From Neorhizobium petrolearium (GTDB lineage: Bacteria > Pseudomonadota > Alphaproteobacteria > Rhizobiales > Rhizobiaceae), in assembly GCF_017873175.1 (NCBI RefSeq), contig NZ_JAGGJW010000024.1, positions 1 through 63,483 on the forward strand: DNA of 63,483 bases, written 5' to 3'. Each line of letters opens with the position of its first letter. Position 1 is the first letter of the stretch. Below the pieces are notes generated by a model. The model was not told the DNA's origin and did no database searches. It saw only the letters and a list, made by a program, of their open reading frames with translations. Both the position numbers and the translations under genes were made by a program. Of the stretch, positions 42,791 to 50,453 are shown piece after piece.

Positions 42791-43858
42791 TTAGTGGCTG
42801 GCTTTGAGGGTGCGTTCGAAGGCGCTCGTGACGAGGCCGACGAGTTCCTCATGAATGTCGATGCGCGGTCGTCCGGCATCATCGCAGATCGGGTCCAGCT
42901 CTCCGACCGATTTCAGGAACTCCGCGGCACCCTGTTTGCAGACGGGCAGGAAGCTGAAATGGTCGGAATTGTCGACCTGTGCATAGGAAGCATTGGGGAC
43001 CTGTTTCTCCAGCTTGTCCGCAAGCACCGCGACGGGAATTTTGCCGATGCTGCCGAGGTTGATGACGGTGAGCGGTATGTCGATGTTCCTCAGGCTCTCC
43101 GGCGTGAAGACCGTCGCGAGACCCGGATCGACCGCGACCACGGAAGTGATGCGAGCGTCGCGGTTTGACTGTTCGAAGCGGGTCTTGTCGATAGTCCTGA
43201 GATCCAAAGGCTCGACGGCGACCTGCTCTCCGCCGGCATAGCCGCGGCCGCCGGCAAACCATCGGCAGTCCATCATGTCCGGATGCTCCGCGCAGTAGCG
43301 GATATAGCCGGAAAGATCGGCGCGTGCCCCGGCAAGTTCCAGCACCGTGGTGCCGCCGAGCGAGAAGCCGAGCACGCCGATGCGAGCCGGGTCGATCGAC
43401 GCTATCCACCGGGGATCGCCAGAGAGCGCGGTGATGACGGCGGAGATATCCCCTGTGCGCTCCCAGATCTTGGGCGTCGCCGCCGGGGTGGAATCGCCGC
43501 TTGTGGTGCCGGGATGGTTGGGGCCGGCGACGATGAAACCCGCCTCGGCGAGCTTGGCTGCTATCCAGCCCATGCCTTCGGCCCTTGAGCCGGAACCATG
43601 GGAAAGGAGGACGAGCGGGAAGCGACCCTTGCGGATTTCCGCATCTTTGGAAGCGGATGGAATCTCGAAAATGCGGTCTTGAGCGGTTGCACTCTGCGCT
43701 CCTGCGGCCGCGGCCGGATACCAGACCGTCACGGCCAGCGGACGGAGATTGTCCTGCGAGACGACGCTGATCTTGCGGACGCCGACAGGATCGGCGGCAA
43801 GAAGCGGCGTAGCGCTGGTGCAAAGGCAAAAGGCAAGAAGAAGTCTGGTCAGTCGCAT
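42791..43858 (-). CDS. Secreted alpha/beta hydrolase (dienelactone hydrolase/PAF-acetylhydrolase-like)
   Basis: A 355-residue exported hydrolase. A signal peptide (MRLTRLLLAFCLCTSATPLLAA) precedes an alpha/beta fold with PLVLLSHGSGSRAEGMGW (oxyanion region), nucleophile elbow GVLGFSLGGTT and a DH near DNSDHFSF as the probable catalytic His. Pairs of Cys (YCAEHPDMMDC, VCKQG/ICDD) may form disulfides. Start 43858 is chosen for the signal peptide. Substrate unknown; possibly an ester or lipid outside the cell. Confidence 0.85.
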   Translation of the reverse strand: MRLTRLLLAFCLCTSATPLLAADPVGVRKISVVSQDNLRPLAVTVWYPAAAAGAQSATAQDRIFEIPSASKDAEIRKGRFPLVLLSHGSGSRAEGMGWIAAKLAEAGFIVAGPNHPGTTSGDSTPAATPKIWERTGDISAVITALSGDPRWIASIDPARIGVLGFSLGGTTVLELAGARADLSGYIRYCAEHPDMMDCRWFAGGRGYAGGEQVAVEPLDLRTIDKTRFEQSNRDARITSVVAVDPGLATVFTPESLRNIDIPLTVINLGSIGKIPVAVLADKLEKQVPNASYAQVDNSDHFSFLPVCKQGAAEFLKSVGELDPICDDAGRPRIDIHEELVGLVTSAFERTLKASH

Positions 43859-43924
43859 GGGAACCTCTTGTGGTTGGAAAAGCGATGACTGACCTTCGAT
43901 GGGACGCGAGGTTTTCTCGACCTC

Positions 43925-43956
43925 GATCACGTTCGAGGACGCCCTCGAACGTGATC
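43925..43956. terminator. Strong inverted repeat after the MFS gene
   Basis: GATCACGTTCGAGG (43925-43938) pairs perfectly with 43943-43956 around ACGC. It lies 28 bp past the minus-strand MFS stop and 66 bp before the hydrolase start. No U-run follows on either strand, so it may be a Rho-assisted terminator, an mRNA-stabilising hairpin or an operator. Confidence 0.45.
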
Positions 43957-43983
43957 AGGCTCGTTATTCCTGCGTGTCGCCCC

Positions 43984-45210
43984 CTATTCCGCCGGCACCG
44001 GCTGAGGCCGCCTTTCCGTCATGAAATAGAGCGAGGCGATGACGGGAAGCGCAAGGCCGATCATGGAGGCGAGCATCCAGCCGCCCTCGGCGAAGGCCCA
44101 GGCGCCAACCGCTGAACCGATCGCGCCGCCGCAGAAGAAGGTTGCCATGAAGAGGCCGTTCAGGCGGCTGCGGAGTTCGGCCCCAAGCCCGTAGATCGCC
44201 CGCTGGCCGATGACCAGCGTCATGGTGACGCCGAAATCGAGCAGGATCGCCGCGAGTGTCAGGAGCGTCAGTGCGACGACGGAGCCTTCCGGTGCAATAT
44301 GGGTCATCGCGAAGGCAGCCGCCACGGCGAGAATGCCGAAGAGCGTGGCGGGCTTTCCGAGGTCACGGTCTGCCAGGCGTCCCGCGATTGGTGAGGCGAT
44401 GGCGCCGGCGACACCGGCAAGCGCGAAGAGGGCGATGCCGGCCTGGGTGAGCTGGAAGGCGGGACCGGCCAGAACCAGCGGCGTCACCGTCCAGAACAGG
44501 CTGAAGGCGGCGAACTGACAGGCCTGATAGAAGGCGCGGCGGCGCAGCACCGGCTGGGTCGCGTAGAGCCGGCCCATCGATGCCAACAGGCTGAAATACG
44601 ACAGCTTCGTCTGGGGCACGCGCTTGGGCAGGCGCGTTGCGAGCACGAAGCCGAGCACGATCATGACCGCGGCCGACAGAAAGAAGACGAGGTGCCAGGA
44701 GGAAAACCGGGCAATGAAGCTCGAAACCGGCCGGGCCATCATGATACCGACCATCAGCCCGCTCATGACGTTTCCGACCACCCGGCCGCGATGGGCGTCC
44801 GGCGCCAGATTGGCCGCGAAGGGCACGATCATCTGCACTGCGGTGGAGGCAAGCCCGATCGCCAGCGAAGCGGCGAGGAAGGGGAGGACAGCGGTGGAGA
44901 ACCCTGCCGCGAGAAGCGCGATCGCCGCGGCGCCGACCATCGTCACGATCAGCCGGCGGTTTTCGAGAAGGTCGCCGAGCGGCACGATCAGCAGCAGGCC
45001 AAGGCCATAGCCGATCTGGGTGAGCGTCACGATAAGGCCTGTCGCATGCGCAGGAAGCCCGATCGAGGCGGCGATCGGACCGGCGAGCGGCTGGGCGTAA
45101 TAAAGATTGGCGGCGATCAGGCCGCAGGCCGCGGCCATGACGAAGGTCATGCCGGCGGACATCGCGCGTGAAATGGCCGGTGCGGCCATGGTGGCGGAAT
45201 TGCTTGTCAC
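43984..45210 (-). CDS. MFS drug-efflux-type transporter
   Basis: A 408-residue transporter with 12 predicted TM segments. Motif A is readable as VPLGDLLENRRLIV after TM2, and RVVGNVMSGLMVGIMMARPVSSFIA marks the antiporter-type region near TM4-5; the second half has GRLADRDLG. GTG 45210 has a strong SD (AAGGAG). It is 36 bp downstream of a TetR gene in the same direction, the usual pairing for a drug- or metabolite-induced exporter. Confidence 0.87.
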   Translation of the reverse strand: MTSNSATMAAPAISRAMSAGMTFVMAAACGLIAANLYYAQPLAGPIAASIGLPAHATGLIVTLTQIGYGLGLLLIVPLGDLLENRRLIVTMVGAAAIALLAAGFSTAVLPFLAASLAIGLASTAVQMIVPFAANLAPDAHRGRVVGNVMSGLMVGIMMARPVSSFIARFSSWHLVFFLSAAVMIVLGFVLATRLPKRVPQTKLSYFSLLASMGRLYATQPVLRRRAFYQACQFAAFSLFWTVTPLVLAGPAFQLTQAGIALFALAGVAGAIASPIAGRLADRDLGKPATLFGILAVAAAFAMTHIAPEGSVVALTLLTLAAILLDFGVTMTLVIGQRAIYGLGAELRSRLNGLFMATFFCGGAIGSAVGAWAFAEGGWMLASMIGLALPVIASLYFMTERRPQPVPAE

Positions 45211-45246
45211 GAAAAGCTCCTTGGGAGAAAGGATCGGGTTAGAAAA

Positions 45247-45864
45247 TCAATCGAGAAGTTTCATGGCCGCCTCGATCACGGAAAAAGCGCGATCACGGTC
45301 TGGTCCGGTTTTGCCGAGTACCCGCAGGCCCTGGGTAACGGAAAGCATGAGGCGTGCCGTCGTATCCGGATCGACCGTCTGCGGGATCGAGCCATCCGCA
45401 TGCCCTTCGCGGATCAGGGCATTGAGAAGAGCTTCGCTGCGTTGCATCGACCGGTCGACCCGCTCGGCGGCTTCCTTGTCGTAGACGGCAAGCTCAATGG
45501 CCGTGCCGACGACAAGACAACCACGCCGGCCGCTTTCGCCATGCGAGGCTTCGGCATAAAAGCGCAGCAGGCGGAAAACCCTGTCACGGCCGCTTTCACC
45601 GTCGGCAAGTTCCTCATCCAGAAGCGCATTGCGCACCTGTTTGTAGCGGTCGAAAGCAGCCAGGAAGATCGCCTTCTTGTCCTTGAACGCCTTGTAGAGA
45701 CTGCCGGCGGCAAGACCCATGGCATCCTTCAGTTCGGAAATCGAAGCCGCATGATAGCCGCGCTCCGAAAAGACGATGATCGCCTTGTCCAGGGCCTCGT
45801 CGATCTCGAATTCGCGCGGGCGGCCGGGTAAGCGTACGGCGATGTCCGAAATGGTGCTATCCAT
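45247..45864 (-). CDS. TetR-family transcriptional regulator
   Basis: A 205-residue repressor. The DNA-binding domain occupies about residues 13-65 (ALDKAIIVFSERGYHAASISELKDAMGLAAGSLYKAFKDKKAIF) and a C-terminal ligand domain follows, with RRGCLVVGTAIELA typical of the AcrR/NemR-like branch. Start 45864 is preferred; the frame continues upstream without homology. Probable local regulator of the MFS gene just downstream and of itself. Confidence 0.9.
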   Translation of the reverse strand: MDSTISDIAVRLPGRPREFEIDEALDKAIIVFSERGYHAASISELKDAMGLAAGSLYKAFKDKKAIFLAAFDRYKQVRNALLDEELADGESGRDRVFRLLRFYAEASHGESGRRGCLVVGTAIELAVYDKEAAERVDRSMQRSEALLNALIREGHADGSIPQTVDPDTTARLMLSVTQGLRVLGKTGPDRDRAFSVIEAAMKLLD

Positions 45865-45878
45865 GATTTGTCGTCTTA

Positions 45879-45902
45879 ATTTGGAAATGATTGTTCCCAA
45901 AT
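45879..45902 (-). promoter_or_regulatory. Operator candidate before the TetR-MFS pair
   Basis: ATTTGG (45879-45884) and CCAAAT (45897-45902) form an inverted repeat with a 12-bp centre, 15 bp upstream of the tetR start. The arms extend imperfectly (GGAA/TTCC). The position fits autoregulation by the TetR protein. Confidence 0.4.
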
Positions 45903-46012
45903 AGATGTCGAATTGAGTTTCGTCAAGAGGACTGGGCCGGGTGAAAAGCGGAACATATCCGTCGCGGAGGGGTTCAGCCTCTGTCACCAACGTAAAAAGC
46001 TGGAGGACAGAC

Positions 46013-46180
46013 ATGAGCAAGAGTGACGTGAAGGAAGCCGTGAAACGCGCTGAGCAGCAGGTGGAGAACACCAGCGGCGGCGGTCATCTCGGCGGCACCT
46101 ATTATGGCCAGCAGCCGGACGGCAAGACCGCTTCGACCAATCACAATGTCGGCAAGGCCCGCCCGAATACGGGCGCCTGA
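46013..46180 (+). CDS. Small conserved rhizobial protein
   Basis: A 55-residue hydrophilic protein starting MSKSDVKEAVKRAEQQVEN, followed by a Gly/Thr/Asn-rich tail (GGGHLGGTYYGQQPDGKTAS). The N-terminus is a short amphipathic helix; the rest looks disordered. It has an excellent SD (GGAGGA) and its own terminator, so it is very probably real. No known domain; function unknown. Confidence 0.7.
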   Translation: MSKSDVKEAVKRAEQQVENTSGGGHLGGTYYGQQPDGKTASTNHNVGKARPNTGA

Positions 46181-46205
46181 CGTCACGGCAAAGAAGAAGT
46201 TTCAG

Positions 46206-46230
46206 AAGCCCCGCCGCGTGCGGGGCTTTT
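46206..46230 (+). terminator. Terminator after the 55-residue gene
   Basis: AAGCCCCGC (46206-46214) pairs with GCGGGGCTT (46220-46228), then TTTT ends at 46230. It starts 26 nt after the stop codon. Confidence 0.9.
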
Positions 46231-46377
46231 GTTGTATCGTCGGCAAATCCGGTTTTGAAAAAAAATCGGGAAGCCTGTCGGGAAAGGGCGAGGCCGTGCG
46301 TCCTTGGTTCGGGATGACGCTGCGGAGAGCGCGCCGCGCATCCGGATCTCGGGACCTATGGCAAATGGGAGTAGGGC

Positions 46378-47595
46378 ATGATGACCAACTATCGCTGGGT
46401 GATTGTCGCTGCGGGGGCGCTTATGGGGTGCGTCGCCGTCGGCACGATGTTTTCGCTCGCCATCTTTCTGCAGCCGATCGCGACCGACACCGGTTGGTCG
46501 CATGCCGGCATTTCCAGCGCGATGACGCTGAATTTCATCGTGATGGGGCTTGGCGGCTTTCTTTGGGGTACGGCGAGCGATCGCTACGGGGCTCGTATCG
46601 TCGTGTTGATCGGCGCGGCCTTGCTCGGGCTGGCGCTTGTGCTGACAAGCCAGGTGCAGAATCTTTTCCTTTTCCAGGTCATCTACGGCTGCCTCGTGGG
46701 CCTGTCCGCGAGCGCCTTCTTTGCGCCGATGATCGCGCTCACGATGTCTTGGTTCGACAAGCATCGCAGCCTTGCCGTCTCGCTTGTCTCCGCCGGGATG
46801 GGTGTCGCGCCGATGACGATTTCGCCCTTCGCCCGTTGGCTGATCACCTATTATGACGACTGGCGGATGGCCATGTTCCTGATCGGCGTCGGTGCATGGG
46901 TGCTGCTTCTGCCGGCGGCACTGCTGGTGCGCAATCCGCCGGCGGCCGCGGCCGCGGCCGGCGCACATGCGGAAACCGGAGCGGAAGGGTCGGGCATCCC
47001 GCTTTCAAAAATTCTGCGTTCGCCGCAGTTCCTGGTGCTGGCCTTCACCTTCTTCGCTTGCTGTGCGGCCCATTCCGGCCCGATCTTCCACATGGTGAGC
47101 TATGCCATGTTCTGCGGCGTTGCGCCGATGGCGGCGGTGACGATCTACAGCGTCGAAGGGGCGGCAGGTCTTGGCGGCCGCGTGCTGTTCGGGGTGATGG
47201 CGGATAAATTCGGCGTCAAGCCGGTGCTGATCGGGGGGCTGATGATCCAGGCTGCGGTGATCGCCGCCTATACGATGGCCGCTGACCTCACCCAATTCTA
47301 CATGCTCGCGGTGATCTTCGGCGGCACCTATGGCGGCGTCATGCCGCTCTATGCGGTTCTGGCGGGCGAATATTTCGCGCCTCGGATCCTGGGTACCGTT
47401 CTTGGCGGCGCAACCATGCTGTCAAGTATCGGCATGGCTTTCGGTCCGCTGGCCGGCGGCTGGGCCTTCGACCAGTTCAACAATTACAACTGGCTGTTCT
47501 TCGGTTCGGCGCTGGTGGGTCTCGGCGCGGTCCTGATCGCACTCGCCTTCCCGCCACTGCCGGGCCGGCAAGAGGAGAAGCTCCAGCCGGCATGA
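46378..47595 (+). CDS. MFS transporter (monocarboxylate/oxalate-formate-type)
   Basis: A 405-residue transporter with 12 TM segments. FSLAIFLQPIATDTGWSHAGISSAMTLNF in TM1-2, LWGTASDRYGARIVVLIG as motif A, and GRVLFGVMADKFGVKPVLIGG in the second half match the MCT/OFA group, which usually move organic acids. SD GGGAG before ATG 46378; the next codon is also ATG. It stands alone between two terminators; the substrate is unknown. Confidence 0.87.
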   Translation: MMTNYRWVIVAAGALMGCVAVGTMFSLAIFLQPIATDTGWSHAGISSAMTLNFIVMGLGGFLWGTASDRYGARIVVLIGAALLGLALVLTSQVQNLFLFQVIYGCLVGLSASAFFAPMIALTMSWFDKHRSLAVSLVSAGMGVAPMTISPFARWLITYYDDWRMAMFLIGVGAWVLLLPAALLVRNPPAAAAAAGAHAETGAEGSGIPLSKILRSPQFLVLAFTFFACCAAHSGPIFHMVSYAMFCGVAPMAAVTIYSVEGAAGLGGRVLFGVMADKFGVKPVLIGGLMIQAAVIAAYTMAADLTQFYMLAVIFGGTYGGVMPLYAVLAGEYFAPRILGTVLGGATMLSSIGMAFGPLAGGWAFDQFNNYNWLFFGSALVGLGAVLIALAFPPLPGRQEEKLQPA

Positions 47596-47624
47596 GCCGC
47601 TGCGGCGCCCTATCGCGAAATAGG

Positions 47625-47649
47625 AAAAGCCCGGGAGTCCCGGGCTTTT
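47625..47649. terminator. Bidirectional terminator
   Basis: AAAAGCCCGGG (47625-47635) pairs perfectly with CCCGGGCTTTT (47639-47649) around AGT. A and T runs on opposite sides make it active both for the MFS gene (plus) and for the convergent small gene ending at 47657 (minus). Confidence 0.9.
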
Positions 47650-47656
47650 GCGGATC

Positions 47657-47872
47657 TCAATGATCAGCCGGTCTCTTGCGGCTCTTCGGGGGCGCTTGCG
47701 GCGGTTGGTCGGCTTCGCGCTGAAGTCGAAGCTGCTTGAGCTTTTCGGTTTTCTTTTCCCGTTGCGATGTTTCCGCGGCAATGATGGCGCGGGCCGTATG
47801 GTCGGTGGCTGCGGCCTTGTCACGCGCGGAAAGCTTGGTGGGATTGAAGAATTCGTCTTTGGTTGCGGTCAT
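47657..47872 (-). CDS. Small conserved rhizobial protein, basic C-terminus
   Basis: A 71-codon ORF giving about 70-71 residues, MTATKDEFFNPTKLSARDKA at the start, a helical middle (TARAIIAAETSQREKKTEKLKQLRLQREA) and a Pro/Lys/Arg-rich end. It has a strong SD (GGAGG). No known domain. It follows rpsU in the same direction by 64 bp and belongs to the cspA-rpsU group. Confidence 0.7.
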   Translation of the reverse strand: MTATKDEFFNPTKLSARDKAAATDHTARAIIAAETSQREKKTEKLKQLRLQREADQPPQAPPKSRKRPADH

Positions 47873-47936
47873 GAGATCCTCCTTCCTGTTGAGAAAGTCT
47901 GGGCCTGTGGAGAAAGTCCGGGCGGTCCGACAGATA

Positions 47937-48173
47937 TCAACGCGTACGCACGACCTTCTTTGGCGCCGGCAGCAGACCTTCGCGCTGAGCCTTCTTGCGG
48001 GCGAGCTTGCGGTAACGCCGGATAGCCTCGGCCTTTTCACGGGCGCGCTTTTCGGAAGGTTTCTCGTAAGCGCTACGCGCCTTCATTTCACGGAAGACGC
48101 CTTCGCGCTGCATCTTCTTCTTGAGCACCCGAAGTGCCTGATCGACATTGTTGTCTCTAACAAGAACCTGCAA
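47937..48173 (-). CDS. rpsU: 30S ribosomal protein S21
   Basis: A 78-residue protein: MQVLVRDNNVDQALRVLKKKMQREGVF is the S21 hallmark, followed by the basic helix KPSEKRAREKAEAIRRYRKLARKKAQ and a rhizobial C-terminal extension. S21 helps base-pair mRNA at initiation. Lying behind a cold-shock gene in the same direction, it may be induced at low temperature together with it. Confidence 0.95.
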   Translation of the reverse strand: MQVLVRDNNVDQALRVLKKKMQREGVFREMKARSAYEKPSEKRAREKAEAIRRYRKLARKKAQREGLLPAPKKVVRTR

Positions 48174-48225
48174 ACTATATCCTTTCCATTGCGGGTAAAC
48201 CCGTCTTCAATCAAGGGGTTGAAAC

Positions 48226-48513
48226 TTACTTTCCGATGCGGATGCGCGATGGCTTGAGCCACGGCTCGCCGGATCCTGTCGGTGCGGTCTCGCCTTTTGC
48301 AGCTGACGTTGCGGTCGCTGATAGGTCGATATCACTCGCAACGATACGCCGTTCGAAGTTCTCGTTGTCGAAGCGCACGCGATATTGATGCTCTCCGCGA
48401 TCAGCCGCCGGTAAAAGTCCAACGATCCGGCATGTGCGGTCGCCCGTGGCCGTCCGCGTTAACCCCGCCTTCAAGACGACGAGATCGTTGACGGCATAGA
48501 TGTTCGGGCTCAT
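48226..48513 (-). CDS. Small rhizobial protein with a beta-barrel-like domain
   Basis: A 95-residue protein, MSPNIYAVNDLVVLKAGLTR with CRIVGLLPAADRGEHQYRVRF and ERRIVASDID following. The pattern YxVxDxVxL... QYRVR ...ERxVxxxDI recurs in many small rhizobial proteins and suggests an SH3-like barrel; function unknown. The tail is Ser/Thr/Gly-rich. SD AAGGAG. Placed between cspA and rpsU. Confidence 0.7.
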   Translation of the reverse strand: MSPNIYAVNDLVVLKAGLTRTATGDRTCRIVGLLPAADRGEHQYRVRFDNENFERRIVASDIDLSATATSAAKGETAPTGSGEPWLKPSRIRIGK

Positions 48514-48551
48514 CTTTTTCTCCTTGAGCCCGGCCGGGAAGCCGGACAAAA

Positions 48552-48578
48552 ACAAAAAGGCCGGGCGTAACCCCGACC
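48552..48578 (-). terminator. Terminator of cspA
   Basis: On the minus strand GGTCGGG (48578-48572) pairs with CCCGGCC (48565-48559), one G-U pair, then TTTTTGTT. It lies 64 nt beyond the cspA stop and before the 95-residue gene. Confidence 0.75.
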
Positions 48579-48641
48579 TCTTCCCGTCATTCAAGCGCTA
48601 GCTGCCAGTACATCCGTGGTCAGCCGAGGCGAATGACATCC

Positions 48642-48851
48642 TTATGCAGCCCGCAGATTGTCGGCCGAGCTCTTGCCGGACTTGCGGTCGCGAACGATCT
48701 CGTAGGAGATCTTCTGACCTTCTGCCAGCGAGGACATGCCAGCGCGTTCGACAGCGGAAACATGGACAAAAACGTCTGTCGCGCCGTCATCAGGCTGAAT
48801 GAAGCCAAAACCCTTGGTGCTGTTGAACCACTTTACGGTGCCAGTATTCAT
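48642..48851 (-). CDS. cspA: Cold-shock protein, CspA family
   Basis: A 69-residue OB-fold RNA chaperone. RNP1 is KGFGFIQP and RNP2 VFVHVSAV; VKWFNSTKGFGF is the family signature. CspA proteins melt mRNA structure in the cold. The start ATG 48851 follows an unusually long leader of about 120 nt from the predicted promoter, typical of cold-shock mRNAs whose leader controls stability and translation. Confidence 0.96.
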   Translation of the reverse strand: MNTGTVKWFNSTKGFGFIQPDDGATDVFVHVSAVERAGMSSLAEGQKISYEIVRDRKSGKSSADNLRAA

Positions 48852-48977
48852 AACGATTTCCTTTCAATCGCTAGAGTTATCGGACAGTATTTCGCCCGCT
48901 TTGATCGATATTTGAGAGGAAATCTGACAGAGCGTAAAGCTCGTTGACAAAGGTCGCAAGCAATTTTCGATGTCAGC

Positions 48978-49005
48978 AATATATGCCTTATCCCCGGATA
49001 ATCAA
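48978..49005 (-). promoter_or_regulatory. Predicted sigma-70-type promoter of cspA
   Basis: On the minus strand TTGATT (49005-49000), 16-bp spacer and TATATT (48983-48978). Transcription would begin near 48971, leaving about 120 nt of 5' leader before the ATG. The remaining gap to 49164 shows nothing else that I can support. Confidence 0.55.
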
Positions 49006-49164
49006 TGCTCAATGATCGATTTAATTCTCTCAGTGCCGGGACGAGAGCAGGAATTTCTCGCCCAAGGGTTTGATTTTGAACCGTATTATTGAAAGCCAAA
49101 TTCTCTCGTCCGTAGAGACGAAGAGGCTTTCACACACGGCCGGACGGATCGGCGTCGGGTCAGA

Positions 49165-49186
49165 AAGCCCGGAATTCTCCGGGCTT
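49165..49186 (-). terminator. Terminator of the first TRAP binding-protein gene
   Basis: AAGCCCGGA and TCCGGGCTT form a perfect 9-bp stem (49165-49173 with 49178-49186), 20 nt after the stop, followed on the minus strand by TTTCTG. Confidence 0.75.
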
Positions 49187-49205
49187 CCCGCGCGAGGGAT
49201 GGCGG

Positions 49206-50318
49206 TCAGAGCGTGCCGTTGCGCTGCTGCGTCATCATGAAGGTGTCGTAGGAATATTCCGCGACCTGGGCCCAGAGATAGGCGTCCTTCTTGAAAGCCT
49301 GCTGGCTGTCGTAGAGCTTCTTGAACGCCGGGCTCCTGGCCGAGAGCTCGGCATAGGTTTCCATTGCTGCCTTGAAGCAGACATCCATGATCTCGCGGCT
49401 GAAGGGCTTCAGGATCGCACCTTCGGCGACGAGCTGCTTGAGCGCCCTGGCGTTATGCGCGTCGTAATTGGCGAGCATGCTCATGTTGGCCGATGCGCAG
49501 GCATTCGCCAAGATCTGCTGGTAGCTCTTCGGCAGGGCGTTGAACTTTTCCAGATTGAAGAAGGCATGCATGGCAGGGCCGCCTTCCCACCAGGCCGGAT
49601 AGTAATAATATTTCGCAACCTTCGCGAAGCCGAGCTTCTGATCATCATAGGGGCCGACGAATTCGGTAGCGTCGATCGTGCCCTTTTCAAGCGCCGTATA
49701 GACGTCGCCCGCAGCGATCTGCTGTGGCGTGACGCCGACCTTCTGCATGACCTGGCCGGCCAGCCCGGCGATGCGCATCTTCAGGCCCTTCAGATCATCG
49801 ATCGTGTTGATCTCCTTGCGGAACCAGCCGCCCATCTGCGTGCCGCTGTTGCCGGCCGGCAGCGCATAGAGATTGCGCGGTGCCAGGAATTCGTTGATCA
49901 GGTCGTTACCGCCGCCCGCCGTGAACCAGGCATTCGTCATGCGGGCGTTGAGGCCGAAAGGAATGGCGGTGCCGAGCGCGAAGGCCGGGTCCTGTCCGAT
50001 ATAGTAGTAGGAACAGGTATGCGCCATTTCGACCGTGCCATTGGCGACGGCGTCCGCTGCCTGAAGGCCGGGCACGATCTCGCCGGCGGCGAAGATCTGG
50101 ATCGTGAATTTGCCGTCCGTGGCGTTCTTGACACTTTCGGCGATCTCGTTGGCGGCGCCGAAGATGATGTCGAGGCTCTTCGGGAAGGAGGAGGTCAGCC
50201 GCCAGGTGATGCTCGGGTTTTCTTGGGCGATGGCCGGTGCGGCCAGGGGGGCGGCAAGCGCTGTCGCGGCCCCGGCGCCTGTTGTCGCGGCCTGTCGCAA
50301 GAAATGTCTGCGGTTCAT
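49206..50318 (-). CDS. TRAP transporter solute-binding protein, Tat-exported (copy A)
   Basis: A 370-residue DctP-family binding protein. The N-terminus MNRRHFLRQAATTGAG is a twin-arginine signal with cleavage near APAIAQE. The mature part has the DctP pattern: AAGEIVPGLQAADAVANGTVEM, FRKEINTIDDLKGLKMRIAGLAGQVMQKVG and GTIDATEFVGPYDD. The ATEFVGPYDD and WWEGGP motifs are typical of the lactate/2-oxoacid-type TRAP proteins, often dimeric. No DctQ or DctM gene is near. Start 50318 fits the Tat motif. Confidence 0.92.
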   Translation of the reverse strand: MNRRHFLRQAATTGAGAATALAAPLAAPAIAQENPSITWRLTSSFPKSLDIIFGAANEIAESVKNATDGKFTIQIFAAGEIVPGLQAADAVANGTVEMAHTCSYYYIGQDPAFALGTAIPFGLNARMTNAWFTAGGGNDLINEFLAPRNLYALPAGNSGTQMGGWFRKEINTIDDLKGLKMRIAGLAGQVMQKVGVTPQQIAAGDVYTALEKGTIDATEFVGPYDDQKLGFAKVAKYYYYPAWWEGGPAMHAFFNLEKFNALPKSYQQILANACASANMSMLANYDAHNARALKQLVAEGAILKPFSREIMDVCFKAAMETYAELSARSPAFKKLYDSQQAFKKDAYLWAQVAEYSYDTFMMTQQRNGTL

Positions 50319-50398
50319 GGAAGTTCTCCTCGACTTCGGAAAGATACGCGCTGAAAGGGTATGATATCGCTCATAATCCTTTCTTTTCGGGAACGGCA

Positions 50399-50433
50399 AG
50401 CAAAATCCCGGAGGATCGCCCCGGGATTTTGCT
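50399..50433 (-). terminator. Hairpin between the two TRAP genes
   Basis: A perfect 13-bp stem (50399-50411 with 50421-50433), 9-nt loop, 20 nt after the copy-B stop. The arms carry AAAA/TTTT, so both strands end in a U-rich arm. It overlaps the start of the sequence shared with the leader of copy B. Confidence 0.7.
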
Positions 50434-50453
50434 CTTTCAAATGAACGCGATGA

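Noticed and set aside
45941..46012. Longer form of the 55-residue protein (79 codons)
   Set aside because: The upstream part overlaps the region ahead of the GGAGGA SD that serves ATG 46013.
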